From the NCBI RefSeq assembly GCF_000005505.3, contig NC_016131.3:36729001-36793000 (forward strand): DNA of 64,000 nucleotides, read 5' to 3'. The stretch comes from Brachypodium distachyon. Taxonomy: Eukaryota > Streptophyta > Magnoliopsida > Poales > Poaceae. The notes under the pieces were generated by a model. It was not told the DNA's origin. It saw only the letters and a list, made by a program, of their open reading frames with translations, and searched no databases. How positions within the stretch are numbered: position 1 is the stretch's first letter; each line of letters starts with the position of its first letter. Below are positions 1 to 10,580 of this stretch, in pieces. The translations under genes and the position numbers were made by a program.

Positions 1-192
1 ACCAGGTTCGAGGTGCTGCGAAAATCTTCGAAACTTACGAAAGCAAGTAACACGGGTAAAACAGATAAATCTCTCCTACTTCGCAGCCCCCGGCACAAAG
101 GGGTCAATGCCAAACTTGAATGTGAGCATTTCCTTTCCCAGGCGCAGCGACTGCGCGGTGCAGGCTGCGAGAGGCCGAGCAACTGCACGCCT

Positions 193-348
193 AGTGATGC
201 ACGTTGCGGGAAGCCCGGCAACGGCACGACCAGTGATGCACGTTGCGGGAAACCCGCCAACGGCACGTCCAGTGATGCGCGCTGCGGGAAGCCCGCCAAC
301 GGCATGTCCAGTGATGCCCGCTGCGGGAAGCCCGCCAACGGCATGTCC
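193..348. repeat. 39-bp tandem repeat, four units
   Basis: Four contiguous units begin at 193, 232, 271 and 310, each starting AGTGATGC and holding GCTGCGGGAAGCCCGCCAACGG with a few changes. They lie in the 3' untranslated region of element A, between the integrase stop at about 500 and the missing 3' LTR. There are no spacers between units. Such minisatellites in Tat/Ogre-type 3' regions are known; the function of this one is unknown. Confidence 0.9.
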
Positions 349-499
349 CGTGCCGGAACGATCCGGCAACGGGTTTTCGTTTCGGGGCCATGGCAGCCCC
401 ATGCTCACAACCAAGCATGGAAAGACATCTTTGTGCACTTAAAGCAGGAGGCAAGAGGTATGCATCGGAGGCATCAGCTGAGGGTCGGGCTCCGCCGCT

Positions 500-1380
500 T
501 CACGGGTAGAACTTGCGCAAGTGTTCAACATTCCAGCTATTGGGCACCGGCAAGCCGTCTTCGGTTTCCAGGCGGACAGCCCCCGGCCTGGTCACCTGCA
601 CTACCCGGAAGGGGCCCTCCCATTTCGGAGTCAACTTGTTCCCGGCCTTCGTTCCCTGTATCCGGCGCAGGACAAGGTCTCCGTTCTCGAGCCCCCGGGG
701 ACGGACTCGTCTGTCGTGATAACGACGGAGCCCCTGCTGGTAGCGGGCGGCTCGCACAGCAGCCCGGCATCGAAGCTCTTCGATGAAGTTTAGATCGTCG
801 ACCCTTTGCTCGTGTTGGCTGGTGTCGCCGTACGCGCGTACTCGGGGAGATCCGTACTTGAGCTCGAGGGGTAGCACCGCGTCTACCCCGTAGACAAGGG
901 CGAAAGGAGTTTCGCCCGTTGCCCGACTAGGTGTGGTCCGGATGGACCACAACACGGGCTGGAGTTCTTCGATCCAGTGCTTCCCGTGGCCTTTGAGCTT
1001 GTCAAAGGTTCTCGTCTTGAGCCCCCACAGAACCTCTGCGTTGGCTCACTCCGCCTGTCCGTGGCTCCTCGCGTGAGCGACGGACGCGAAGCGCAGCTTA
1101 GTGCCCATGTCTTCGCAGTAGGCGTGAAACGCCGCGCTCGTGAATTGAGTGCCGTTGTCGGTGATGATGCTGTTAGGAACACCAAACCGGCACACAATGC
1201 CCTTAAGGAACTTGACGGCCGCCTGGGCGGTCACCTTGCGCATTGGTTCCACCTCCACCCATTTGGAGAACTTGTCGATGGCCACAAACAAGTATTCGTA
1301 ACCACCAACCGCCCTTGGCAGCTTCCGACGATGTCCAGTCCCTAGACCGCGAACGGCCATGAAGACGGGATGACATGCAG
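500..1380 (-). pseudogene. pol: Integrase of Tat element A, one in-frame stop
   Basis: Integrase inserts the cDNA into host DNA. On the minus strand the catalytic core shows VAIDKFSKWVE (first Asp) and IITDNGTQFTS (second Asp), then GQAE, whose Glu is the expected third acidic residue. A TGA stop follows directly at about 1046. Reading then resumes with the typical core end ATPSRATGETPFALVYG (approximate, seen as TTPSRATGETPF) and a C-terminal part with GDLVLRR and KWEGPFRVV, ending FYP-stop at 500. No chromodomain follows, which fits Tat and not chromoviruses. The part upstream of about 1380 is out of frame with the zinc-finger part at the end of the preceding ORF. Confidence 0.85.
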
Positions 1381-3306
1381 GGCCTGGGCTAGTTGGTTGC
1401 TCTTCTTTGAGTGGAACTGGCACGCTTCGCACGTCCTCACCAGCCGCGCCGTGGGCCAGTAGAAGCCATGCCGGAAAACCTTGCCGGCCAAAGCCCGGGA
1501 GGCCACATGGTGTGAACATGTGCCTCGATGTATGTCCTCCAACAGTGCACACCCTTCTTCCTGCGGCACGCAGATGAGTTTGACACCATTCGCACGCCTG
1601 CGGTAGATGCTGCCATCTATCACAGTGTACATCTTGGCTTGCCGCGCTACACGCTCCGCGGCGACGTCCTCCTCCGGGAGAGCCTCCCCTTTCAAATAGC
1701 GGGCGATCTCTTCCGCCCAGGGAGGAATCTCCCTGCCAACGCATGCCGTCATATCAGCGGCATGTACCCCCGCTGCTGCAGGGGTTCCTACGGTTGCCGG
1801 AGGGGCGTCCCCGGCAGCCGGCTGGGGGGCGACCGAAGGAGCCAGTTGCTTCTGATAGAACACCCCCGCCGGAGGCTTCCGGCGCTCTGCTGCCATCTTG
1901 GCCAGCTCGTCAGCAGCGAAGTTGTCCTTCCGCTTGACGTGCTCGAAGCGCAAACCCTTGAACTTCAGTTCCAGCTTGCGGACCTCTTCTACGTACGGTG
2001 CCATTTGAGGGCAATCGTAGTCCTTGTTCACCTGGTTGATCACAAGCTGGGAATCGCCGCGAACAACCAGGCGCTTAATGTTGAGGGCGACCGCTGCCCG
2101 CAACCCGGCAAGTAGACCTTCGTACTCTGCCGTGTTGTTGGTGGAGTTAGCGAAGTCGAGTTGAACGGCGAACCGCAGCTGGTCCCCTGTTGGCGACTCG
2201 ATGACGACCCCGGCGCCCGCTCCCTGGAGACCGAACGCACCGTCGAAGTAGAGGACCCAGTGGCCCTCGTCCAACTTGCCGGGAAGGCCGGTCCCCGACT
2301 CACTTTCTTCTACGCCCGTGGACGTCCACTCCGCGACGAAGTCCGCCAGGGCCGTGCTCTTGATGCTTTTGGAGTTACCGAAGTGGAGGTCAAACTCCGA
2401 CAGCTTCATCCTCCATTCGGCCACCCTCCCGGTGGTTTCACGGTTGGTGAGGGCCCGCTCGAGACAGAACCCGGACACCACCGTGACGCGGTGCGCTTGG
2501 AAGTAGTGGCGCAGCTTGCGGGACGCAAGGAGAATCCCCAGAAGGAGCTTCTGTACTTGCGGGTACCTTGTCCGCGCGTCGCGCAACACCGTACTAACGA
2601 AGTACACCGGTCGCTGCACCAACCGCTTCCGCAGCGCCGAGGGTGCCGGCTCTAGGGCGGTCCCTGTGTTTGAGGCGGTTGCCGGAGGCTGCTCAGCCCC
2701 TTGCCCCGCAACCCCAATCCCCGGGACGTCTACCTCCCTCTCGGCAACCAGCACCGAGCTGACCACCTGGTCAGTCGCCGCTAGGTAGAGTAGCAGCGGC
2801 TCGCCCAACGTGGGGGCGACGAGGACGGGCGGTGACCTCAGGTATCGCTTGAGTTCCTGGAGCGCCGCCTCGGCCTCGGGAGTCCAGTCGACTGGACCCT
2901 TCTTCTTCATTACCTGGAAGAAAGGCAAGGCACGCTCGCCCAGCCTGGAGATGAAGCGTCCCAGTGCGGCAACGCAGCCGTTGAGGCGCTGACCATCTTT
3001 CACCTTGCGGGGGGCCTCCATCTTCTCGATGGCTTCTATCTTGGTCGGGTTGGCCTGTATCCCCCGGTGCGAAACCAAGAAACCCAGAAGCTGCCCGGAG
3101 TTGACACCGATGGTGCACTTATCAGGGTTCAGCTTGAGCTCGATCCTGTGGAGGTTGTCAAACGTCTCCCGCGGGTCATCAATCAACGAGTCCCTACGCT
3201 TTGACTTGATGACGATGTCATCCATGTAGGCCTCTGCGTTGCGGCCTAGCTGGGGCCCCAAACACTCGCACAGGGCGCGCTGGAACGTGGAGCCCGCGTT
3301 CTTCAA
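1342..3306 (-). pseudogene. pol: Reverse transcriptase (C-terminal half), RNase H, second RNase H and integrase zinc finger of element A
   Basis: The 654-residue open frame begins inside the reverse transcriptase at GSTFQRAL and keeps the catalytic AYMDD box. A palm and thumb region follows, then a weak canonical RNase H ([29 protein letters not shown]). After a linker comes a second, better kept RNase H with [27 protein letters not shown] and DELAKMA. Two RNase H domains are a hallmark of the Tat lineage. The frame ends with an integrase HHCC-like region ([11 protein letters not shown] to [12 protein letters not shown]). The N-terminal half of the enzyme is in a different frame upstream, so the polyprotein is broken near 3306-3441. 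Confidence 0.9.
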
Positions 3307-3755
3307 CCCGAAAGGCGTTCTTCAACGGGGGTGATAAACGCTGTCTTTTCCTCATCCTCGATCGCCATCTTGATTTGATGGTAGCCGGACAAAGCATCCA
3401 GAAAACTCAACAGGTCACAACCAGCGGTAGAATCAACTATCTAGTCGATACGGGGTACAGGGAAGGGATCCTTGGGGCATGCACGATTAAGATCGGTAAA
3501 ATCTACGCACATGCGAAGCTTATTCCCTGCTTTGGGTACTACTAAAGGGTTAGCCAGCCAAGTGGGGTACAAAACTTCCCTCATCGCCCCGGCAGCCCTG
3601 AGCTTGCCCACTTCTTGCTTGATGAAATCTTTCCGCTCTTGTGCCTGCCGCCGGATCTTCTGCTTGACGGGGTGCGCATCCGGGCGCACCACGAGCCGAT
3701 GCTCAATCACCTCCCTGGGGACTCCGGGAAGGTCCGACAGTTCCCAGGCGAACAC
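3307..3755 (-). pseudogene. pol: Reverse transcriptase N-terminal part of element A
   Basis: The segment 3755-3441 on the minus strand encodes EHRLVVRPDAHPVKQ, the connecting LRAAGAMREVLYPTWLANPL and MCVDFTDLNRACPKDPFPVP, the typical fingers region of Tat reverse transcriptase. It ends at a stop in LPRID-stop at 3441 where a Gln codon is expected. The stretch 3307-3440 still resembles palm sequence (AGCDLLSFLDALSGYHQIK-type context) but is frameshifted relative to both neighbours. The enzyme therefore cannot be made as one chain. Confidence 0.82.
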
Positions 3756-3794
3756 GTCGGCGTTTTCCCGGAGGAAGGTGACGAGGGCGCTTTC

Positions 3795-4895
3795 CTATTC
3801 GGCGGTCAGGTTCGCACCGACGGTAACGGTGCACTCCTTGTCGCCGGCTTGGAGGGGCAGCTTCTTCACTTTGGCGGCCTCCTCCCGGAGCCCCTGCCCC
3901 TTGCCGGGGCGCGAGCTCGAGCCTGCGCCTCCCCCGGCTAGCCCTTGCGGGGTGGTGCGGGCCTTCTTCGTTGCCGGGGCGTCACCTGGCAACACGTCGT
4001 CTTCGACAACACCTTCGTCGCCGGCGTCCGCTGCAGCAGCGGCCCGGACGACCTCGCCCACGCACCAAGCTGCGTCTTTGAGATCGCATCCGATGGAAAG
4101 GACTCCGTAGACGGACGACATCTTCATCACGTCGTAGGCGCAATGCGTAGCTGCCATAAACTTGATCAGCGCCGGCCGACCAAGGATCCCGTTGTAGGGT
4201 AACGGGGTATGCGCCACGTCGAACACTATGTGCTCGGTCCTGAACGCTTCCCGGGACCTGAAGGTGACCGGCAGCGTGATGCGTCCCAGCGGGCGCACGA
4301 TCCCGGGGTTCACCCCCCGGAAAGGTTCGGTGGGCTTCAGCTGCTCCATCGGCAGCAGGAGCTTTTCCACCAGCCTGGCGGACAGGAGGTTAAGCCCCGC
4401 TCCGTTGTCCACCAACACCTTGGTCACCGTCATATTGCTAATGATAGGTGAGACGACGAAGGTATTACCCCGGAACCCAACTGTCGCACCGGGTGATCGT
4501 CGGCGCTGAAGGTGCTCGGCACGTGCGACCACCTCAGCGGCTGTTGCGGCTCCGCATCCGGCAACAGCGCGCACACGTCGCGGGTGAGGCGCTTCACCGC
4601 GGCGTGGGATGCAGGCGACGCCACGAGGCTCCTGGAAACCCGGTTCGTCGCCGCCGGTATAGTCGGACTCGCGCTGCTCCTCGGCGCACGCCCTGTCACG
4701 CCCACGAGGAGGGTGTTCCCGCGCAGCGAGGGGCTGACCGCGCCCCCCTTGGGGTCCAACCCTGCCGGCACCACCGCCGGCCGGCCTCGGACCCGCTCTG
4801 GGGTTGTTCGGGCAATCTCGGGAGAGATGCCGGCGGCGCGGCGCTCCTCGGGGCGCTGCTCCCACCGCTGCTTGATCCCTTGCAGGACGCGGCAA
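3795..4895 (-). pseudogene. pol: Gag C-terminal remnant and aspartic protease of element A
   Basis: The 366-residue open frame has an N-terminal basic, low-complexity part with a partial zinc-knuckle trace (SRDCP), then a retropepsin region: GNTFVVSPIISNMTVTKV, LVDNGAGLNLLS, VTFRSREAFRTEHIVFDV and YNGILGRPAL. The active-site tripeptide reads D-N-G where family members usually have D-S/T/G-G, so activity is doubtful. The C-terminal ~100 residues are an Ala/Gly-rich linker leading to reverse transcriptase. The protease would mature Gag and Pol. A stop separates it from gag just upstream at 4896. Confidence 0.82.
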
Positions 4896-4897
4896 CT

Positions 4898-6085
4898 CTA
4901 CGCGTCGTTGGTGGAGTTGTTGTGGATAGGGCAGCAGGGCGCGTCGCCCTGCTTCCCGCCAGACTCTCCCCCCGGCGAGGCCTTCTTCGTGGGCCTCGTA
5001 GCAGGAGCTCCCGAGTCCGCAGCGAGGACTTGCTTCCCGCTGCGCTTATGGGAACCCTGCGGTTTTTGCACGATGGTGTGCAGCTCCGCCATGGTCCCCG
5101 GGCGCTTGTAGCCGCCCTGGAACGCGCTCACGAACTGCTCGCGCAGGTCTGCCCAGGTGGCGACGGATCCGGCGGGCAGGTTGAGCAACCAGGTTCGCGC
5201 TGATCCCTTCAGGACCATCGGGAACCAGTTCGCCCTGACCTTGTCGTCGGCGCCGATGGGATGCATGCCCAGCGTATAGGTCAGGAGAAAATCTTTGGGG
5301 TTAGCGATCCCGTCATACGTACCTAGCGCAGGCGCTCGGAACTTACGGGGCCACACCACCCGCCGCAGCTCGCGCATGAACGCAGTGCAGCCATCTTCTG
5401 GGCCCAGGGGAGCGTCTTCTTGCTCCAGTGGGCGCTGACGCTCCACCTCGCGCCTGCGCCGACGCTCCAAGCACGGGCGCAGGTCCTCCTGTTGGCGGGC
5501 ATTCAAGATGCCACGCGCATCGCCCCTCGGGACGGTGGGGGAGGAATTCGAGGACCCCTCCGAGCCCCCGTCTACCTGGCCCCGCTGAGGAGGGGGAGGG
5601 TTCTCCCCTTGTTGCGAGGCGGGCGGTGCGCCTTCACGCTCTAAGTTCCGCCCGTGGCCGGAGCCTACCGGGGCACTCTCGCCCTGGGCGGCCAGGGCGA
5701 GAAGTGCTTCCAACTCCTCGCCCCACGTCTCGTGCGCCGGCGTGCCTTGCTGCAGCTCGTACCGCACCATGACGCGTGCGGCAACGGTGGCTTCAGCCGG
5801 GGTTTGCACGGGGGGCAACCGGTTTCCTGAACGGCTGCTTCCCGCCCTGGCCCCGGACGCCTCCGGGTGCGCAGGGTGCGAACCTCCAGGGGTCGCCCGT
5901 GACGCGGCGTGCTCCGGGTGCCGCTGCCGTGGGGCATCCTCGGGTCGCAACTCAACCCGTTGGCTGGCCCGGGCGACGCCATGCGTGGTCGCCCGACTGC
6001 CCCCGGCGCGGGGGGCAGCCGGTCCCCTCGGCCGATTGTCGGTCGACGGTCGAGGAGGCAGTGGAGGCAGCTGCGCTTGCTGCAC
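4898..6085 (-). pseudogene. gag: Gag of Tat element A, internally deleted
   Basis: The first ~230 residues are Pro/Arg/Glu-rich and of low complexity, as usual in Tat Gag. The retrotransposon Gag domain follows: FRAPALGTYDGIANPKDFL, KVRANWFPMVLKGSARTWL, LPAGSVATWADLREQFVSAF and GGYKRPGTMAELHTIVQKP. Soon after VQKP the usual continuation is replaced by a basic tail, which indicates a deletion of the rest of the capsid and part of the nucleocapsid region. Gag would build the virus-like particle in the cytoplasm. The gene lies about 230 bp downstream of the primer site. Confidence 0.85.
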
Positions 6086-6295
6086 CCTTCAGGGCTCGGG
6101 ATTCTCTTGAGCTTCCGACTCGGGTCGCACATCATGTGACTGCGTGTGCGCCGCTGGGGCCTCACGCGGGTCTTTGCGAGAGTCACCAGCCCGCTTGGGG
6201 GGCATGGTGACAAGGCTCGTCGATGAAGAAGAGTGAAGCCGATGTCGATGGGAACTACTGCTGCCGGCGATCTCCGGCGTTGTCCACTCCCGCGC

Positions 6296-6313
6296 CCCCT
6301 ACCTGGCGCGCCA
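6296..6313 (-). promoter_or_regulatory. Primer binding site of element A
   Basis: On the minus strand the sequence TGGCGCGCCAGGTAGGGG starts two bases after the LTR end (TC spacer). A TGGCGC-type site two bases after the LTR is typical of Tat elements such as Cinful and Grande. It differs from the tRNA-Met type site used by the other elements here. The cognate tRNA was not identified. Confidence 0.75.
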
Positions 6314-6315
6314 GA

Positions 6316-7110
6316 TGTCGTCGCTCAGTGCTCCGACACCGGGGGCGTGCAGCCACGTCCCCCTTTTAGGTTCGGTGGGGGCGTCTGGAGCGGAGACCCG
6401 GTTATCGCTGGCACGACCGATGAGGCCCTACGGGGCCGGTGAGACCAAGTACCAAGAGTGCGCACTAGTGTAAGAACAAATGCACACCCGTTTTTTACCC
6501 AGGTTCGGGCCACCCGGAGGTGTAAAACCCTCCGTCTTGCCTGTCTGAACTGATATTGATGCCACAGGTACCACGGTGCATGAGCTACAAGTGTCGGGCG
6601 GGGAGGCATACAACTCCCCCCGGTGAGCTGGTAGTGCGCATGGATGCCACCTCCGCCGCTAGGGGTCTAAAACCCCTAGAGTAGGATTGGACAACCACTG
6701 TTCCTTGGATCGGACGGGTAACTACCCGTCGGTCGGCTCGTTTACTGGGCTGCGCGCCTTACCCCTTGCCTTGGTGGGACCGCGCGTTCCGCGCCCGCCA
6801 CACGCCCGCGCAGCGCTGTCCACTGGGCCCCACGACCCGAGGTGGGGGCACGCGTCCGGGAGCCCCCCAGTCCCTGCAAGTCGACCCGGGAAGCACCCGG
6901 GCCCAGCGCACCCAGGAACCCCCTCCCGGGAAGCATCTTCCCAGGAGGTGCCCAAGCGGGAATATTTCCCGAAGCCCCGCTAGCCCCTTTTGGGCGGGTA
7001 GCTTGCCGGGAAGCACGTCGGCGCTCCCCAGGATGAGACCTTCCCGGGAACCCGGGGGAGGGGCCCACGCGTCGCGCAGCGGTGGTACCCCGGGTGCCAC
7101 TGGTGCGACA
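6316..7110 (-). repeat. 5' LTR of Tat element A (795 bp)
   Basis: On the minus strand it starts TGTCGCACCAGTGGCACCCG at 7110 and ends CGACGACA at 6316, so it has TG...CA ends and abuts the primer site. The first half is GC-rich with many CCCGGGAAG-type repeats. Related LTR fragments lie at about 26960-27425 and 32995-33571. Sequence right of 7110 is leader of Tekay element B, so 7111-7115 (ACATC) is the candidate target duplication on this side. Confidence 0.87.
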
Positions 7111-7171
7111 ACATCCGACCATTTGATCATGTCACTGATACTCCCTTATCCACCTTCTTGGTTTTCTATAG

Positions 7172-8121
7172 ATGGGAAGCCCAACACCGTTCGGCAATGT
7201 ACCGCCGTTCACCCGAGTCTACTACCCATCCACGGACGAGGACCAGTTGTTAAGTGCCCCTTTGGCGGCACTGTGTGCGTCTCTTGACCTGCCACCACCC
7301 AGGTTTAGAGGCCGCGTCGAGCCTGCCGCGCTAGAAGGATGGCAGCCCCGATGGGAGATTGAGGCGAAGATCCGCGGGCGTGAGATGAGCCTGCCACACA
7401 GGATATCACCTTCATCGCCCGCTACCCCACCTTCGAGCAAGGCCTTCAGTTCGCCATGCGGTGCGCTTTCGCACAGGTGTGCCGGGACTATCGGCACGAG
7501 TTCCCCGAGGACTCCCCCTTCCTCCTCTTCGGAAGGCGGAACCATGCATGCTCGGCAGTGGCTACGACCAACGACGAAGATGCCACCCCAGTGACGACCC
7601 ACTTCGAGAACAGGGAGATTAACACCGTTGACTTGGTGTCTTGCCTCGAGCACGAGATGACCAGGGCCAACCTAGCCGAGGAGCAGATTTGAAATCTGTT
7701 GGGAGAGAAGACTCAGTGGCAGGAGGACAAGGCATTGTTGCAGAACACCGCCATCAATATGGAAGGGGTCATCAATCAGTTGTTGTATTAGAGGGACCAA
7801 GCTAGTCTCTACCGCGAGAAATTCAAGACGTTCCTCGAGGCCACCACCCCGGCCGAACCCACAGATCCAAGAGAGCAGGCCTGCTGCTACAGCGAGCGGT
7901 TTAAGGCTTTCATGGTAGCCGGAGCCGCAGCAGCCGCAGAGCTAGCCCCGGCTACCGCACTGGCACCAGACCAGGCCCCACCTCCACCACGGGATCAGGA
8001 GGAGGTGCCGACTGAGGAGGAGGAGCCCCAGGAGGTCCACGAGATGGACACCCCTGCCACCAACACCCGCTCCAAGAGGAAGAGGGTGAATGGAGCCGCG
8101 ACATCAGCCCCACCTCCCTAG
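7172..8121 (+). pseudogene. ORF0 of Tekay element B, frameshifted
   Basis: A reading frame upstream of gag, of unknown function, shared with elements M and I in this window. It starts ATGGGAAGCCC at 7172, directly after TTTTCTATAG. The N-terminal block (FGNVPPFTRVYYPSTDEDQ, LAALCASLDLPPPRFRG, EGWQPRWEIEAKIRGRE) is kept to about 7385. A frameshift follows; the matching frame resumes about 7456 with FAQVCRDYRHEFPED and SPFLLFGRRNHACSA. In-frame stops occur near 7690 and 7788. The end is Ala/Pro-rich with HEMDTPATNTRSKRKR, then stop at about 8121. The middle has heptad-like Leu/Glu/Gln spacing, a possible coiled coil. An extra orf0 before gag has been described for rice RIRE3/RIRE8-type elements; this is probably the same kind. 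Confidence 0.7.
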
Positions 8122-8403
8122 TCTCAATGCCTGCCAGACTTTGTCATTTCCTTTCGTTATCAGCTCTGCGAGTTAGTCATTGACCATACAACCTATGTGT
8201 ATGGCAACGTAGATCGATTGTATTTTACGTACTTTATGGGCAGTACCCCATCATGAACAAGTGTGTTTTGCTATAGTTCCCAAAACCTTTTATGATTGAT
8301 TGAGTGTATGTTTGAGATATGCTTGAGTTATATTTTGTTTGGGGGTTTAGTTATCCTTAGCTCTACTCTGTCTATTATTCCTCATCTATGCTACCCTAAA
8401 CAG
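8122..8403 (+). other. T-rich spacer between ORF0 and gag of element B
   Basis: No ORF of note. The spacer is T-rich and ends with a pyrimidine tract and CCCTAAACAG directly before the gag ATG at 8404. The equivalent spacers of elements M (about 41758-42028) and I (63564-63895) end the same way, which resembles an intron 3' end. Confidence 0.5.
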
Positions 8404-8822
8404 ATGCCTCCGAGACGCCAGAACCCCGCCAACAACGCCGAGGCTAGCAATGCCGAAGTAGAGGGAAATGCTGCAACCATGCAGCAATTGTTGGCTACCC
8501 AGACCCAGTTCTTCCAGCTGATCACTCAGCAAATGGCCAACAACAACGCCAACCACCAACAGAACCCCAACAAGAACCAGCAACACCACCCTCCACAAGT
8601 GGATATGCTAACCAGGTTTTTGCGCTTGCGCCCACCCACCTTCTCCAGCTCACCCGATCACCAGATCACCACCCCCATTGAACATGTCACTCGGGATATG
8701 TTCCAAGAAGCCTTCCGCACCGCCCACATCTCAGCGGGGGTGCTTAATTTGAAGAAGAAAGAGTTTCTGCGGCTCAGACAGGGAAGCCGCACAGTGGTCG
8801 AGTTCATCGACCAGTTCAACAG
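8404..8822 (+). pseudogene. gag: Gag N-terminal part of element B
   Basis: Starts ATGCCTCCGAGACGCCAG. Early residues are Asn/Gln-rich (AATMQQLLATQTQFF, NANHQQNPNK), then MLTRFLRLRPPTFSSSP. Compared with element M, about 50 residues between the SSSP motif and YQITT are missing, so part of the capsid N-domain is deleted. The frame continues [31 protein letters not shown] and IDQFNS, and stops being gag at 8822, where solo LTR C was inserted. The rest of gag resumes at 11995 in the same frame if the LTR and one AACAG copy are ignored. Confidence 0.88.
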
Positions 8823-9539
8823 TGTAACATCCCAAAATTTCAAACCTTTACATGAGCATTGCATTCATAAACATCATGCCACAATTTCATATTTGAATTC
8901 AAATTTTGAATCTCAAAAGGCTTTGGAAAGATTCTTTATTTCATTTTAAACCCTAGGGTTTACACCCATTTGAGATTTGGATCTTCAAACCATTAAAGTT
9001 TATATATAAAAGGGGTTTAGTGCACATATGAGCTATCCCATAATTTTTGGATAATTGTTTGGAGTTGAAAAAGTATTTTATTTAAACAGATATATGGCCC
9101 TAAAGGCATTTATAGGGCAAATGTATTTTTACATATTTTATTTTGAAGAGAAACTACTTCTAAAAGTTGCATCTTGGTAGACCATGATTTTACAAATTTT
9201 CTGGAATTTGTTTGGACCAATTTGGAGTTCAAACACAAAAGATATCAAAGAAATGGGAAAAACAAAAAAAGAAAAGGCCTAAAAGAAAAAAAAAAAGGTA
9301 AACCGGACCGGCCCGGCCAAAATGGGCCGAACCGGCCCAGTCCAACCGCGCCCGACCAGCCCAGACCGCCCAGTCCGCGCGCGCGCCCGCAGTCGCTGAC
9401 AGGTGGGGTCCACCTATCAGCTGCGTCTTCCCCGAAGGAAAGCGCCGCCGGTCACGCGCGCGATTTCCGGCCACCGTCCCCGCGCGCCCGCCGCCGCAAT
9501 CTCCTCCTCCGGCCTTCCATTTTCACGCTCGAGCACGTC

Positions 9540-9546
9540 TATATAA
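9540..9546 (+). promoter_or_regulatory. TATA box of LTR C
   Basis: TATATAA sits about 717 bp into the LTR, just after a GC-rich promoter-like stretch and just before another GC-rich stretch. Related LTRs have TATAAA at the same relative place (16750-16755 in B, minus strand 36516-36521 in M). A start site about 30 bp downstream would leave an R plus U5 of about 2.4 kb, which is long. Confidence 0.65.
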
Positions 9547-10574
9547 CCCCTCGTGACCCCCTCTTCTTTTCCCCCCCGTTTTCCCTCGCTCGCACGCCGC
9601 CAGGCCGCCGGAATCCTTCGCCGGAGCCGCGCCCCCGCCGCCCGTCTTCGTCCTAGGCGCCGACCGCGCCGTCCCCGAGCGCCGCCGACCGCACCCCCGT
9701 CTCTGCCGTGCCGCGCCGCGCCTCCCCGTGTCTTCCCCGTCGCGCCCACGTCACCGGAGCGCCCCCGCGCCGCCGCGCCCGTGCCCGCGCCGCCGTCTCC
9801 TCCAACTCCGGCAGCCGGCGCCGCCCGGTAAGAAACCCTAGCCCCTCGTCCGTCCGATCGTGATCAATGGTCCAGATTAGATCCCGATTTTTTTTCATTT
9901 AACCGAACCGGTATGCACCAATGAGATTGCGACACGTGGCACCCGGTTTTATAAAATAAAAATGTAATTTTAATCCCCCCGGAAATAATAAAAGGCACTT
10001 TTGCAGATAGGCCCCTGTAACTTCAAATGGTCATAACTTTAAGTCTGTTTGGCTAAATTTAATGATCCACACCTTTTTGGAATCCTTAGAAAGTGTAGAA
10101 TCTTTTGGCACTGTCCAAATTCAAATTTGAATATTTGAATCACATTCAAATTACAGATTAGGGTTTTTACCATTTAAATCATAACTAATTATTTAGAAGT
10201 CCTTTTTGAATGAAACCTGTGCCCAAAATTTTGTTTTAATGACCTCTGTCCAATGGGACAGAGAAATAAATGTTTTGAATTAATCTATTTGGCCGATGCT
10301 AATAAAACCTCATTTTAGGGTTTAAACCCTAGGCATTGCAATTTATTTAAAAACCCTAATTGCATATGCTTAATTTATTTTATGCTTTGGTTCAGTAGAT
10401 CACCCAAATAAAATAAACCAAAAGTCATGTCACATGATTGCATGGCATCATAGCATACATATTCTTTGCTTGTATGGTGTGTTTTATGTATGTGTATGTT
10501 ACTTGATTGTATAGTTTTCTCGGAGAGCGAACTGTGTGACTGTGAAGAGTGTCTGAATACCAACTACTATCAAG

Positions 10575-10580
10575 GCAAGT
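10575..10580 (+). promoter_or_regulatory. Candidate GC-AG type splice donor in LTR C
   Basis: The sequence CAAG|GCAAGT fits the consensus of GC-AG introns. It is kept in the other Tekay LTRs, at 17936 (B), 60799 (I) and on the minus strand near 35334 (M) and 28450 (L). A candidate acceptor ATGCAG ends at 11648 (C), 18815 (B) and 61908 (I). Splicing is inferred from sequence alone. Confidence 0.4.

Larger units (their letters stand above)
1..7110 (-). mobile_element. Tat-type Ty3/gypsy LTR retrotransposon (element A), 3' end outside window
   Basis: Reading on the minus strand, the order is LTR (7110-6316), primer site, gag, protease, reverse transcriptase, two RNase H regions and integrase, ending near 500, then a 3' untranslated region with tandem repeats. 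This order is Ty3/gypsy. The second RNase H domain, the non-chromodomain integrase end and a PACPKDPFP-like reverse transcriptase motif point to the Tat lineage (RIRE2/Grande-like). The element seems to sit inside the leader of Tekay element B, because sequence right of 7110 is B leader. Its 3' LTR and left target duplication are not in the window. Stops and frameshifts make it non-autonomous. Confidence 0.88.

Noticed and set aside
193..348. CRISPR-like repeat array
   Set aside because: The 39-bp units are contiguous with no spacers, and the context is a plant retrotransposon.
13..786. 257-residue plus-strand frame over the end of element A
   Set aside because: It is the shadow of the 39-bp repeats and of the integrase coded on the other strand.
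9174..9831. Long Pro/Arg-rich open frames in the LTR of C (and similar frames in other LTRs)
   Set aside because: They come from GC-rich LTR sequence, change between copies and show no domain; they lie in the promoter and leader part.
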